Part shown: one piece after another, positions 9,046 to 23,900 of the stretch | Numbering within the stretch: the stretch's first letter is position 1 | Layout of the letters: every line of letters begins with the position of its first letter | From: Porodaedalea pini | Taxonomy: Eukaryota; Basidiomycota; Agaricomycetes; Hymenochaetales; Hymenochaetaceae | Length of the DNA: 64,000 nucleotides | Reading direction: 5' to 3' | NCBI GenBank assembly: GCA_002794775.1 | Contig: NBAY01000003.1 | Location: 2,046,001 to 2,110,000, forward strand | Translations under genes and position numbers: made by a program | Notes under the pieces: generated by a model | Seen by the model: only the letters and a program-made list of their open reading frames with translations | Database searches by the model: none | Told to the model about the DNA's origin: nothing

Positions 9046-9895
9046 ATGTCGACCTCATCCCAACTAAGACTGTTCAGGCAGGCTGCGCCCAGAACATGTC
9101 GCACATCCTGTAAACCCAAGAATATCGCCGCCAGACGGTACAACTCGTCGCAAGCACAATCAAAGACGTTGCCCGAAAAAAACACGCTCAGCTGGCAGGA
9201 CTACCTTGCTATCCGGGGGCGCAAGCGCAGATGGGAGATCGTGAGTCTACCTAAGATGCGCAGAGGGGCTATATATTTGTGAGCTGACTCAACATGACCG
9301 CGAGACAGGCCGCAACGGTCCCGAGCATTATTCTTGGGTTCGGCGCAGGCGCAGCGTATTTCGGCGGACAGGAAATTGACGCGTCGAAACCTATTTTTGT
9401 GGGCCTTTCCATCTCTTGCTGCACGTAGTCAGAGCTTATGTCTTCCCTTTCACATAGGGCTTTGACCCGCTGTACGTGTATGGCTTTGCTACTCTATCGT
9501 GCGGAGGTGTGTTCCATTCTTTCATTCGCAACATCATTGCTCATACGGCTCCATTGAAGGCATTGGCTATTTACTTGGGCCCATCATTGGCTCGTCGGTC
9601 TGGCGTCTGACACATCGAAGATTCATTACGCTCATAGAAGCCCGTGATCGTCAATTTCACCAGCACATTGTAAAAAACCGCGTCGACCCGACTGCACAGA
9701 GCGCTACAAATCCTGTACCCGACTTTTATGGTGCATGAATTCCCTTCTATATCATTTCCCTGCATGCTTATCTCAATCCTGTGCATTCTTTTCTCAGGGG
9801 AAAAAATCGGCTCACTTCATCAATATCGTCAATGGTTGCGCGACCAAGCGCGTTACAAGCGGAAGTCGAAGTGGCTCGAGGAGGAGAAACTCTGA
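9046..9895 (+). CDS. PAM17: PAM17, subunit of the mitochondrial import motor
   Basis: Five exons: 9046-9240, 9309-9398, 9458-9506, 9560-9730, 9798-9895, all GT-AG and in phase. The protein starts with an Arg-rich mitochondrial presequence (MSTSSQLRLFRQAAPRTC). The family core follows: LSWQDYLAIRGRKRRWE, a first hydrophobic span (VPSIILGFGAGAAYFGG), GFDPLYVYGFATLSCGGIGY with a second span, then WRLTHRR, IEARDRQFHQHIVKNRVDP and [20 protein letters not shown]. These blocks match Pam17 along its length. Pam17 sits in the inner membrane and helps assemble the TIM23-associated motor (Pam16-Pam18). Length about 200 residues is normal. It lies just downstream of the LINE remnant. Confidence 0.93.
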
Positions 9896-10511
9896 CTTAT
9901 TGATGTACCGGCGTTTTCTTTTTCATTACCATTCCATTGCTACCAAGTATAAAATAACTACTCTAGAGGTGCTTTATTAAGGAAACATCAATGAAAACAC
10001 CACTCAATTGTACGCTTTCACAAAGGAAGTTCCAATTTTATATATTCCCATGCAGATCCACAGTAATTACACAACAAGTACTCGATCTCGCCAATCCTAC
10101 ACACCACATACATCGCACAATAAATTAATCGAAGGGAATGTCGGGGAGAATCAGTTATGGGACGTTGAAGGGCGCCGGCGTCTCCGATAGCGGAGGTTAC
10201 AGCTTTAAGTTAAACGGGCAGCGCTCGCGCTGCGGGAGAAGGGGTACCGCACGCAAACGTCGCAGCCGCTGGCTGGGAGCTCTTCACGAGAGTGAGGGCA
10301 GAATGGTAGGATCCAGACGCATCAGAAAGAGCTTCGACGACGAGAAGAGGGGACGCGCGGGCGGTAAATAAGAATAAGTTAGGTGTGAGGCTGAGGCTGA
10401 GAAAAATGAAAGTATAAATCGAAAAAGGATCGTCAAGTCGGGAAAAGAATGAACGGTGGTTTATGATTTAGTCGTAAATGGAAAAGACAAAATGGTTTGA
10501 GAGGCGAGAGA
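9896..10511. other. Convergent intergenic stretch
   Basis: 616 bp between the 3' ends of PAM17 (+) and the SH3 gene (-). No open frame with family resemblance is seen; it should contain both 3' untranslated regions. Confidence 0.5.
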
Positions 10512-12097
10512 TCACGGCGCTGCGCTCGAACGCGGCGCCGCCTCCATCGTGTTCGGACTGTATGTTGTCGAACCTGTGAAGGTAAGCCGTGCGCCATTGA
10601 TAAGGGACGGCGTCTTCACATGGTTCGGAACAAACGATGCGCGCTCCGCAATGCAGAAGTGTGGTATGACGCCCCGTTCAGCCTCAGTCCCAAGACGTTC
10701 CACAGCACACCACCCGTCGTGGAACTCGTGCGTCAGCCGAAGGACCTCTCCGCGCCGCACATGGAGCTCGTCTTCCATGGTCGGCGAAAAGACGTTGACG
10801 ACAATGACTAGACGAGGGAGTTTCTTCCCAGAATTTCCGACTGCGCCTTCGTTTTCTTGACTAGACCTCGCTAAACTTGAGCTCGAAGACAGACGCTTAG
10901 CCGAGGAGGAAGATTTGCGATCGTATCTTCCTGGAGCCTCCGGCAGCTGCAGCCTTTGACCGCCAACCTCAGACGCAGAAGGATCTGCCGGACGCGCGGA
11001 ATCCAACCGGGTCGGACTTTTGATGGCATTCCCCTCTGCTGTGGCATCCGAAATGGGGTCTAGAAGGATCGTTTGCGTCACCTCTGCAACACTGATGACG
11101 GGAACAGGGGCAGCGTCAAAGGCAGGCACAGGCACTCGAGGTAGCTTGGTGCTTGGCGCGTCTGCGCGGATCGGGGGGAGATTACGCGCGGGCTTTTGCT
11201 TCTTCGCTGGTGAGCACTTCAGCTCCGTAGTCGGGGTCTGAGTCGGGCCCAGGCTGGAAGGTGCAGCTAATGGGCTAGAGGCGACCATAGGGCTCATGGT
11301 CCGCGGTGTTGCTGCTGCCGACGTATACGGTGGGACAGCGTCAACGTCAAAGGATGCTTCCGATGGCTTGGGGGAACGTGTGAACACGGCCGCGAGACGG
11401 GAGAACCGCGACGTCCTCGTTACCACGGGTGCAGGTGGTGTGAGCATGACGAACGGCCGAGGAATGAGATCAGGGCTCGAGGCGCTCTTCGTGTCTGCGG
11501 GCCACGACCTAATCTGAGGGACCCATCCGACATACTGAGCCTCGGATTCGGAGTAGACCGAATCTGATTTCACGGGTTGAGTCCGCGCCTTCGAGAGAGG
11601 CAGGAGACCGTCGTATCCGAAATCGAGGAGAGTCTGAGTGAGCATGGGGTTCCTCTTCTCAGAAATAATCTTCTCCGGAAGCGGGGACTCGCAGAGGCTC
11701 AATGGCTTGAGCTGCGGGGATCTTGACTCCTTGGGACCTCGATTGCGCAGGAACTTCCGCAATTTCAGTCCGGCCACGCCTGGAATTAAACAGTCAGCCG
11801 TGCGTTATAGACAGGCAACTTTGGATTTATCGAACCTAACACGACTATACCGAGGAAAACGATAAGCCCCGCTAGCGCCTTGGCCGAGGCAGTCAGCGGC
11901 GGAGTGCTAACCACCGGTGCGCCAGAGGGACTATCGATAGTGTCGCGCTTCTCGAGTAGAACAGGAACGGGAGCAGAGTGAAATGCTACCGACTCAACAA
12001 GCCTATTTGTGTAAAAGCCTGCCTGAGGCGAGTGTCGCTCAACGACGTTACGAGCGAACCCGCGCTCAGCTGTTTGAAAGCGCAAGAGAGGAGCCAT
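10512..12097 (-). CDS. Single-pass membrane protein with C-terminal SH3 domain (Fus1-like layout)
   Basis: Two exons, 12097-11851 and 11779-10512, joined in phase by a 71-nt intron; 504 residues. A hydrophobic span, ALAGLIVFLG continuing across the intron into VAGLKL, lies near residues 72-88. It is followed by basic residues (KLRKFLRNRG), which suggests the C-terminal part is cytoplasmic. The middle is long, Pro/Ser-rich and probably disordered. Near the C-terminus an SH3 fold is recognisable: RLVIVVNVFSPTMEDELHV, GEVLRL, DGWCAVERLG and GVIPHFCI, matching the ALYDY, GD, WW and GxxP positions. Transmembrane plus distal SH3 is the plan of yeast Fus1 and of many uncharacterised basidiomycete proteins. 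Ligand and process are unknown. Confidence 0.75.
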
Positions 12098-12368
12098 GGC
12101 CTCAGAGAAGACTAAAGAAATGAGGAGGAAACCGAAAAGAAGGGGGAACTCAGACCTGGGGTCAAACTGAGAACAGCGTGTGCTTTAAATATTGTCTTGC
12201 TGGTGTAGACTATGATCTCGTCGGTTTGAGTTCAAACACAGCCGACATTTTCATCAGTGCCTGCGTGCGCTCGCACTCCCCTATCCGAGGGAGTCATGAT
12301 ATCTAGATTGTCAATTATCACACACATGATGAAATCCAAACTCTCAACGGCTCTGCCAGTGGGCAGAC

Positions 12369-12935
12369 TCAGGCTAATCTGTTCGATCCTGACTTTGATG
12401 ACTGGCGATGGTCTGCGACGTTCCAGTGATACGGAAGGTATTTCGTGAGAAGCTCCACCAGTGAATGCGCATGTCCACTTCTATGTACCTGTGATGCTCC
12501 TGATGAATATGAGAAGTGGGTGATGAAAGCGTGAGTTGAACACCATGTCAAAGATGCCAGCTGTCCAATGAGCGGTTGGACCAACGAAGCACGAGCTTCG
12601 TGCCGATCATTATCAGGTACCGAAAAGGCAATAATCATCTCTGAACCACATCCATCTATCAATGCCGTTACTCGGTCGTCAAGGAAGTCGCATTCCAATC
12701 GACGGCGGGGGCTTGGGGGCGCTGTGGGCTGTGAAGACGGTCCCGATATTCTGCTAAGCCGTCTCAGTTCACTCAGATGCGCCGGCAGCCCGTGCATTTG
12801 TTGTTGTTCGAAGTTATAGTTGGACTTCGCGGGTCGTGTAACAATGTGCACGTGACGTTCAAGAGAGAGAATTGAAGACAACAAAGACTTCGCGTTTGAC
12901 CTACTTGAGCTCTGAGGCAAACGGATAGCGGACAT
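12369..12935 (-). CDS. Hypothetical protein, weak evidence
   Basis: Single open frame of about 188 residues from ATG at 12935. No domain recognised. The composition is Ser/Arg/Leu-rich with a block AHLSELRRLSRISGP and an acidic LECDFLDDRVTALIDGCG, which looks more like coding sequence than the shadows around it, but no splice pattern or homology supports it. It could equally be chance. The region lies between the SH3 gene and DBP2. Confidence 0.25.
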   Translation of the reverse strand: MSAIRLPQSSSRSNAKSLLSSILSLERHVHIVTRPAKSNYNFEQQQMHGLPAHLSELRRLSRISGPSSQPTAPPSPRRRLECDFLDDRVTALIDGCGSEMIIAFSVPDNDRHEARASLVQPLIGQLASLTWCSTHAFITHFSYSSGASQVHRSGHAHSLVELLTKYLPYHWNVADHRQSSKSGSNRLA

Positions 12936-12941
12936 ATACAA

Positions 12942-13807
12942 ATAAACTAGTACTTACTGTAGAAATTAAGCGAAGAATGATAAGAAAGAAAAAGGGTGGA
13001 ATGAAGAACCGGCTCCCATCAAATCAAAAACTCAGCTGATCAGCCGTCTTGCAGCAACGATCGAGCTCCTCATTCCAATAGCATTCTGAAGACTCGGATC
13101 ATCCGTAACTTAGAGACGAGATCGGCTTGTGATTGACTGACAACCTTCAGCTGTAGCGTTCGGCGTTTGGTGGACTACAGGAGAGCACATACAAAAGAAT
13201 GAGCTCCATCTACGTATATCTTATTCTAAGGAGAGAAGACCGCTTCAATGAACAGTGAGAATATTTACAAAATTCAGTATTCCTCTTCGACTTTCCTCCT
13301 TCATCACCATTCCGGAAGTGCCCATTTTCTGGCGATGCCGACGTCACAGTTTTCAGAGGTTTGCTCATGCGTACTAGTACTCGTCATGGTGCAGTGTACT
13401 TTCTCAAGAGTAGCCGCCAATCAGGCGCCTTATGAGAAATTTCAGGTCGAAGGCCTCATCGGACGCGTATCAATTGGGACCGGCAAAGATGGAGGGCTTT
13501 CGAGTTGGAACACTTAGCTTGGTATGATGCAGGATGCAAGAAAACAAATTGAGGTCTGAGGAAATTGGAAACATATGGTTTTGAGAAATACAACATACGT
13601 GTTCATTATACTGTGCGCATGGAACAAGCGAAAGGCTACCACTCATCCTGCTCACTACTTCAAACCAACGAAATCAGTAGCCAATGGTGAGATTCAGAAA
13701 TCAAAAAATACATTTCTAAAGACAGAAAAACAACGTAAAAAGGTATACATCAAGACTTATAGGCGCGATGAATCTAAGTACGTGCATTCCATGCAGCGAA
13801 GTCACAT
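12942..13807. other. Intergenic stretch downstream of DBP2
   Basis: No gene recognised in about 870 bp. It carries two copies of ACTAGTACT (12946-12954 and 13373-13381), a 9-mer that recurs in intergenic DNA of this window. Confidence 0.4.
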
Positions 13808-16317
<2,510 letters not shown>

Positions 16318-16759
16318 TGTAACTTGTCTGTAAAGAGGACTTGAATGAGCAGTGGATCGTCGATGATAGTGGTTGGTGTGTAAGAAACGTGTGTGTATAA
16401 CATCATCCGGAGACGGCCGAACCTCGAACTTTGAATTCAGACGCGTGACGTGAGCTCACACGCGACGTGTAACTCCGAGTCTCGCTCAGAGCCGCTTGTG
16501 TAAACTCGACGGCTCACTCTAAATCTATTTTCGCATTTAGACCTTGCTATATTGACATCTGACTGTTGGTCCTAGTGGTCATCACCTACATGTTTTGTCC
16601 TGGTTCCTTTAATCTTAAGCGTCGTCATTCTCCTGCTCGGTCAGATTGTTGAGGTTCAGTATCCTCATCATTCCCCCAGGTGTCAAAAGAGAAAGGCGTG
16701 TATCATGGCTCATGATCTTATTGAAGGAGTTTGCTGATTCGTCGACTTGTATAGGTTCC
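16318..16759. promoter_or_regulatory. Divergent promoter between DBP2 and the POT transporter
   Basis: About 440 bp between two head-to-head genes. It contains ACGCGT- and CACGTGA-like elements near 16440-16475 (AGACGCGTGACGTGAGCTCA). No TATA box stands out. Confidence 0.4.
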
Positions 16760-18912
16760 ATGTTTGCTCGGAGCCTGCTTCGACATACTAGACGATGGTT
16801 GAGCAGCACTAGGAGCGAGCAGACCTCCGTTGATTACATCCCCCTGTCAAATACAGAGCCATTATCACATTCCACTTCTGTTGATCCGATAATTGAAGCA
16901 GAATCGAGCTTCCGTCATAAAGCTAGGGGAGATGACGACACCCAAGAGGATTGGGAAGAGTCGGACAGTGTCGAGTTGCCATCTAAAGAGGACAGAGTCA
17001 CGCTACGAAGGATCTCGGATGACATACCAGTGTCGGCATTTATTGTCGTCATTGTCGAGTTTTGTGAGCGCACAGCGTTCTATGGTTTAGCTGGAGTCTT
17101 TCAGAACTATCTTCAGAACCCTCTTCCTCCAGGAGGAAAGGGAACAGGCGCTCCAGCATCAGTCGATGACCCCGCACCTGCAGGCGCTCTTAACCTCGGA
17201 CAGTCGACAGCCTCAGGACTTCAACAAATGTTCGCTACATTTGCATACATTTTCCCTTTACTCTGCGCCATAGTTGCAGACGCAAAATGGGGACGATACA
17301 AAACAATTACAATATTTTGTGTAATCTATTTTGCTGGCCTAGTAATCATCACTATCACCTCGTTTCCTGCTTCTCTGAAAGCAGGCTTTGGACTTCCAGG
17401 ATGGCTCCTCGGCGCATTTATCCTTGCATTGGGTACCGGAGGCATTAAAGGTGAATTTCATTATCGAAGGTTTCTCTTCACGCAAGGCTGAACACGAGCT
17501 CAGCGAATGTTTCTCCTCTGGTTGCGGATCAATACCGTAAAACGGACATGTTTTTGCTCACAACAAGCTCCGGTGAACGTGTCATTGTCGACCCGAATGT
17601 GACGATATCGCGCATTTACAACCTCTTTTACTGGTGTATAAACGTCGGCTCACTATTCGCGATTGTCACCACGCAGCTCGAAAGGCGTGTAGGCTTCTGG
17701 GCTGCATTCACGCTGCCGACCTGCATCTTCCTTGGCACTCCAATCGTGCTTGTTTCTGGGTCTAGACTATATTACAAGGTGCCGCCAAGAGGAAGTATTG
17801 TATTAGAGGTCTTTAGGGTGACCAGAATTGCGTTTAGGGGATGTCTATCGCATCCCTTCAGATTTATTCGTGAGGTGAGCTCGAGATGTTTTCGGACTCG
17901 TGTTGTATAAACTCACGTTTATCAGACGAGAAAGTCAGGGGTCTGGGATAGAGCCAAACCAAGTTTTCTCGCTAACACAGATGATCCTGAGTATCCAATT
18001 ACATGGGATGATACCTTCGTTGATGAAATCAAGCGAACCGCGGGCGCGTGTCAAATATCGCTCTTCTTCCCGCTTTTCTGGATCTCGTACAACCAACTAA
18101 ACACCAATCTCATCTCAATGGGCGCAACAATGACGACGCGTGGGACTCCGAACGATCTACTTGCAAATTTCAACCCTCTCGCTCTCATTTTCCTCATTCC
18201 CTTGATGGATTTCATCGTATATCCTGGCTTGCGCCGAGCTGGCTTCTTGCTGCAGCCGATTTTCAGGATATGGCTTGGCTTCATGTTCGCCTCGCTAGCT
18301 ATGGTTTACAGCGCTATTCTCCAGTATAATATATACCGCACGAACCCATGCGGCGAGTACGTGGGTTCTTGTGATGAACCGAGCACTATCAGTATTTGGG
18401 CACAGATACCAAGCTATGTCAGTACATTCTTTGAAACGTTGCATATAATCTGACTGGCCGCCTGGATCGTAGGTTTTCATTGCTATTGCTGAGATTTTTG
18501 CCTCTATCACTTCGCTCGAATATTCGTACAACATGGCGCCAAAGCGGATGAAGTCCGTCGTGATGAGCGTTTTTTTACTAATGTCAGCCGCTGGCAGCGT
18601 ACGTGCTCACGTTCATCTAATTTCCTTCCTTGAATGCAGTGCTTCATCGTTTTCGCTCTAGATGATCAACGCTATTCTTGCGCCGTTCGCACAGGATCCA
18701 AATCTTGTCAAGAACTACGCTGGAATTGCTCTCGCTACATTCATAGCTGGTAACATTTTCTATCTGACCTTCCGTCGTCGTGATATCGATGGTAAGCAGG
18801 TGTGTCCATTTGACGCATTATTTCCTTCTCACCTGTTGTTTCAGAGGAAATCGAGAACACAAATGGAAGGGGATTCGACGGTAGAGCAAGCGAGGAGACA
18901 AATCGCGGATAG
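16760..18912 (+). CDS. Proton-coupled oligopeptide transporter (POT/PTR2 family)
   Basis: Six exons in phase: 16760-17450, 17504-17874, 17926-18417, 18473-18598, 18662-18791, 18845-18912; about 625 residues. Family blocks: VIVEFCERTAFYGLAGVFQN (first helix signature), then a membrane span, DAKWGRYKT, LGTGGIKANVSPLVADQYR across intron 1, and ISRIYNLFYWCINVGSL. Later come FFPLFWISYNQLNTNLISM, IPLMDFIVYP and EIFASITSLEYSYNMAPKRM near the C-terminus. Around 12 hydrophobic spans are expected; the N-terminal 90 residues are hydrophilic and cytosolic. It imports di/tripeptides with protons at the plasma membrane. The start is uncertain: the frame is open upstream (another ATG at 16713), and I chose 16760 as the more ordinary beginning. 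Divergent from DBP2. Confidence 0.9.
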
Positions 18913-19106
18913 CTGCTTCGCGATAAGGGCTGTTCTTATTCTGTATTTATCGTACTGCAATTTCTTGGACTTTTTCTCTGGTAGCATAGACTTGTCAATG
19001 AAGCTATTTAGTATTTAGATAGGTAGATACGTACGTGTAAGTGCGAGGAAAAAGCAGTGGCAAATAACACGTCGACGAACGCGTATCAGTGGACTTCTCA
19101 CGATTC

Positions 19107-20171
19107 ATGTTTCCGCTGCTCGCCTTCGTCCTCTGGCTCTACGCGCTGCTCAGACGGCGCGTAGAACGAGTCGCTCTCTCTATCCTCTCTGCAGGCCCCA
19201 TTCCACGTCATGTCGCTTTCATCATGGATGGAAACAGACGGTACGCGCGCGGAAAACACATGGAGGTCTTTCGAGGGCATGCTGATGGGTTCCAGACGCT
19301 GCGGCAGGTACGTATATCATCGACTCTACTTCCTCCTGCACGAAGCTGAACAAGATCTCTTTAATTGTAGCTTCTGGAAGTATGCCTCGATATGAACATC
19401 AAATGCGTGTCCGTGTACGCGTTTGCCATAGAGAACTTCAAGCGCTCTCCGGAAGAGGTGGACGCGCTGATGAATCTGGCAAAGGACAAACTCTATGAAC
19501 TATGCGAGAAGGGGTACGCTCCCCGTCACGATTAATCTTGAAAAAAACAGAGCTTATTTTTACTATGGCTGCAGTAACTTACTCGACAAGCACGGCGTTC
19601 GCCTCTGCGTACTCGGCCACAGATCAATGCTGCCTCCGGATGTTCTCGCAGCCGTACATAAAGCAGAGAATCTGACACGACACAACAATAGGTACGTGGG
19701 TTTAAAAGGCAGACGAGCTTTGTCTGACCGAGCAATCGCAGAGCCATCCTCAACCTCTGCATGCCATACTCTTCCAGCGACGAAATGGCCTCCGCCCTCC
19801 AGAACACAGTCAAAAACACTCTCAAAAACGGCGGAGACCTCGCGTATGTTTTCTTCGTTCAGCTGTTACTTCAGGGGGGTCCTTTCTGACCAAATCCTTT
19901 CAGGTCGATCTCGGAAGCTTCGATCGACGCAAATCTCATGACATCGCTCTCGGGAAGCCCACCGCTAGACATTCTCGTGAGGACGAGCGGCGTGCGGCGC
20001 TTAAGCGATTACATGCTCTGGCAATGCGCGGAAGATACCCAGATCCAGTTCGTATCGTGCTACTGGCCAGACTTTGGAATGCGCGAGTTCATTCCCATCA
20101 TCCTTGCCTACCAGCGGAAAGTCTGGAAGCGACGGAAAGTCGAATTGCGCCAGCCTTCTAAAGAAGATTGA
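19107..20171 (+). CDS. RER2: cis-Prenyltransferase, dehydrodolichyl diphosphate synthase (RER2/SRT1 type)
   Basis: Five exons in phase: 19107-19307, 19371-19513, 19575-19691, 19742-19843, 19904-20171; 276 residues. A hydrophobic N-terminal stretch ([15 protein letters not shown]) may hold it at the ER membrane. The family signatures are present: [13 protein letters not shown] with the catalytic aspartate, [34 protein letters not shown] and [15 protein letters not shown] near the C-terminus. The enzyme extends farnesyl diphosphate with isopentenyl units to make the dolichol precursor for N-glycosylation, normally together with a Nus1-like partner. Separation between RER2 and SRT1 is not possible from this sequence alone. 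Length is normal for the family. Confidence 0.92.
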
Positions 20172-20968
20172 TGATTTTCTCTCTCCTGCAACGCGTTATC
20201 AGTAGTGTGTTTCTCCTTTATGTGTGTGGTAGAGGTCGCGGGTATTGTACGCAGGCATTACGACACAGTTAATCCTGAGAGCTTTGCTTCAGAGCTGAAA
20301 GAGGACAACATGATATCATCGTGTGAATTTTATCCTTGGCATCCTCTTCTCCGTCTTTATCTGAGCTGCTATCGTGGGGGCCATCCGCAGCGTCAATTGA
20401 CCTCTCAGTTTCGCCCTCCACATACCCGAAATCCCGTACGTCAATCATGCTAGCATCTCCGCGATTACTCGCAGGTATGAAAGTCTGTATCATTTCCTTT
20501 CTGAGGTGTGCTTTCGGTTCTCCGAACATTCTATAGCACTTCTACCTATGGTCCTGGCTATGGAACAGCAAGTTTCGATGAGCAAGCCGTTGTCTTTCTT
20601 TACGTATGAGCACGATACATTTATACAATACATCCGTAGTTGCTACATGCTGCGCGTAAAGAAAGAAGAAAGAAGAAAGGAGAAGAAAAGAAATCAAGAT
20701 AGTAAGAGAAAAAAAAGTAAAAGGAAAGCTGCAGCGACGAAAGGACATTAGATTTACGACTGGATGATAAGGATGTACGACGAGACTCTCCTCGACATGA
20801 AAGCGTATGGAAGGAGCAGAGTGGATAGCAAGAGGCGTCAAGAAAATAAAATGGCGGGAGTTCAGACATGCACGAAGGGATAATGCTAACTGCATGGACA
20901 ACAGTGAGGTAGGATGAGGTTACGGAATACGAAACAAAATGTAAGAATGGGGGACAGGCATGCGGAGT
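20172..20968. other. Convergent intergenic stretch with one weak open frame
   Basis: Lies between the 3' ends of the prenyltransferase and SKN7. A minus-strand frame 20529-20269 (86 residues, acidic and Ser-rich, with FGYVEGETERSIDAADGP) looks faintly protein-like and follows a CTATAG acceptor-like site. No family or upstream exon was found. A purine-rich run spans about 20660-20730. Confidence 0.35.
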
Positions 20969-23900
20969 TTACATGATATAAGTCGAGCGAAACGAACGAA
21001 TGGATGGGGAAAAAAATGAATGTGTACACATATTTAAAAGAAAAAAAAGACAGACGTTACTCGATGACTTCGAACCGCCCTCGTTTCCCGTCCCGCCATC
21101 CGACGAATCGTCAAGCGTCCGCTTCTCGATCAGGTTGAAGTTCGGGTTCAAGCCCTGGAACGTCTCGCCATTCACGATGCCCTGCAGGATCGCAGCGTAC
21201 TCCTCATCCGACAACCCCATACCCGCAAGCGGATTAATCTTCCCACCGTCTTCGTCAGGCGGAGGCGGGTTCGCAGCAGTCACCATGAGCGCCTGGTCGA
21301 ACTGGCTGTCGGATAGCGGAGGAATACCCACTGACCGCGGAACCTTTGCCAATTGTTGAATGGTCTTAAGGTGCGTAAGATGTTTCTGCGGCGAAGCTCA
21401 GTCTCATGACTCTTGCTTATATGCACTAGAATCATACCTCGAGCATGCTCAATAAACCTTCCTTAGTGAAAGGCTTGGGCAGGATGTCGTTCATGCCTAA
21501 AAAGTTACGTCAACGACTTGTAAAACGTATGTTTGAAACGAGCTTCCGCACCATGATTGTAGTATGTCATGATCTCGTTTGGCTTCGAATTACTTGTCAT
21601 CGAGATAATGGGCGTCATGTGGTCAAACTGGCGAATCAACGAAGTCGCAGATATACCATCTAGTTTCGGCATTACGATGTCCTACATATCCTTATCAATG
21701 CCCGTACACTGCAGATACGAGGGAAAGACCAACCATTAGCACCAAGTCATACTTCTCTAGGTTCATTTTGTTGACGGCGACCACTCCATCGACAGCAACA
21801 TCGATCGTACAACCAAAGACTTGCAAGAACTTGCTTGAAAGCTTTCGGCTCACAGCATCGTCGTCGACGAGGAGCACACGTGGTGGCACTGCCCAGCCAG
21901 GGACGAACGTCGAGCGACGTACACGCAACTTCTGTGCGCTCCCAGGGCGCGTGACCGTACTGCCGTCCACAGAGGAATCGTACTCCCCACCGCCCATCGA
22001 CGACGATGACGCGCCGTTCGCATACGCAGCCGAGGCCTGTGCAGCCGCCGACGAGGACGCCTGTTGCTGCTGTTGCGTCTGCTGCTGTTGGACAAGCCCC
22101 GCCCGCGACGGATCAAAGCTCCAGATCGCACTGTCGTCGTCGCCCGTCGATTTGGGCATAAGGTGCCCGAGCGTGAAGACCTGGAGGCCCGAATGCGTGA
22201 GTCCCGTCGCAGCCGTCGGGCTCCCACCGCCGCCAGCATACAAATCAAGCGCGCCCGATTCCGGGCCGGGCATAATGAACGGATCAGAACCGCTCGCGTA
22301 CTGCACACTCGGTAGCACTTGCTGTTGCGAGGGACCCGACTGCATGCCACCTCCACGCCCAGCCGCAGACGCAGGTCGCTGCCGCGCGAGCTCCTCGATG
22401 CGCTGGAGCGCATCTTCTCGGCTGAGATTGGATAGCGACGCGTTCGCCTGATCCTGATCCTGATTCTGTGACTGGCTGGCGCTTTGCTGTTGCTGCTGGG
22501 CACCGCCGGATTGCTGGTTTGGGTTCTGCAGCATGCCCGCTGCGGCGGCGAGTATTCGGGAAGCGGAGTTCGGTGTTACTGGTCTGTTGCCATTGGCAAC
22601 AGCGCCGTTCGCGAAGCTCATGCCCGCCGCGGTCGCGCGGCGCGAGATCTCGTTGAGCTGTTCCAGCGAAGCTCGCGCCACGTCGTCCTCCGGGTAATTC
22701 CCGACCATTCTTTGTGCCTCCCTGGCTGCCACGAAGGGATTCTGGTCAGCGAACGTACCTCCCCCTCCGTTCGCGTTCCCGTTTGCATTATTTGTGTTTT
22801 GTTCCTCCTTAATCTTGGCTAATAGATCGACGTCGAATCGCATGCGCGTCGCGGAAGGTAATGCAAATAGAAAAGAAAGACGATTAATCAGGGTATATTC
22901 GACATAGGAAGGTAGGAAAAGAAAAGCAATAAAGATAATAAAAAGAGAAAACGAGTGATGAGATTTTTGTTTTTAGAAAAAAATAGAGGCAGTCCAAGCA
23001 CAGGACATTACCCACCATTTTCGAGTTGCAAAAAGTACTGAATCAAGTTCTGCATCAAGCCATCCTGCTGGGCCATGTTTCGCTGGAAGTTGACCATTTC
23101 ACCGAGAACAGACTGATAGTTGCTCTCGAGATGTCGAATATGCGAGGCCATCTCGTCGTGCGCCTGGCTGAGTCTTTCAACTTGAGCTTGTAACGACTGA
23201 ACGGCGGCATTGTCGACGCCATCGGAAGGAGAGACGGCGGGCGAGTTGGCCTGACCCCTAACGTTGACAGTAGACTTACGTTGAGCAGGGACTTTGCGTT
23301 TGATATTCTCAAGCGCATCTCGTCGGTCAACTTGGAAATCAGGGTGCCTGAACGTCCAAGTCTGAGATAACGATAACAGTGTAAGTCGCATGTACTCTTT
23401 CAAAGGCATCACAAACGTACATGCTCTCCGAATTGGGAATCGTCAGAATTTTTGACCTGCAGACACAAAAACACTTTTAAGTTCTGTCTCTGAACATGCT
23501 ATTATCTCTCATTGTGGATTACCTTGTGAAAGTCGTACTTGTTTAGCTGCCGAACGAAGCTGGCGAAGTTCGAGTGTTTGAACATGCGTGGGAGAATCGA
23601 CTTGGTGAATTCATTCATGTCCTGTTATTAAAAGTTGTAAGCGCAATCGTTTATGAGTGACGAATAGGGTACGGACTTTGACAACAAATGCATCGCCGGC
23701 CTGATTCCATGATACGACATGCTGAAACGAACTGTCTTCCAGCATTCTAAACAAAACAAGCATTATTTAACCCGATCAACAGGAAAAAAATTATACATAA
23801 ATAGATACTTACTTGTAGAGCTTCTTCACAAAGTCGCTCGTCGAATTCATCCCGTCGTCCCCATCCTTCCCCTGGTCCTGCGGCGCAGCAAGCGACTGGT

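Noticed and set aside
12257..12448. Plus-strand frame opposite the weak gene at 12369-12935
   Set aside because: Short, no family, and overlaps a somewhat better candidate on the other strand.
21768..22503. Long frames on both strands over the SKN7 Gln/Ala-rich linker
   Set aside because: GC-rich low-complexity coding DNA opens other frames; they show Arg/Ser-rich nonsense composition.
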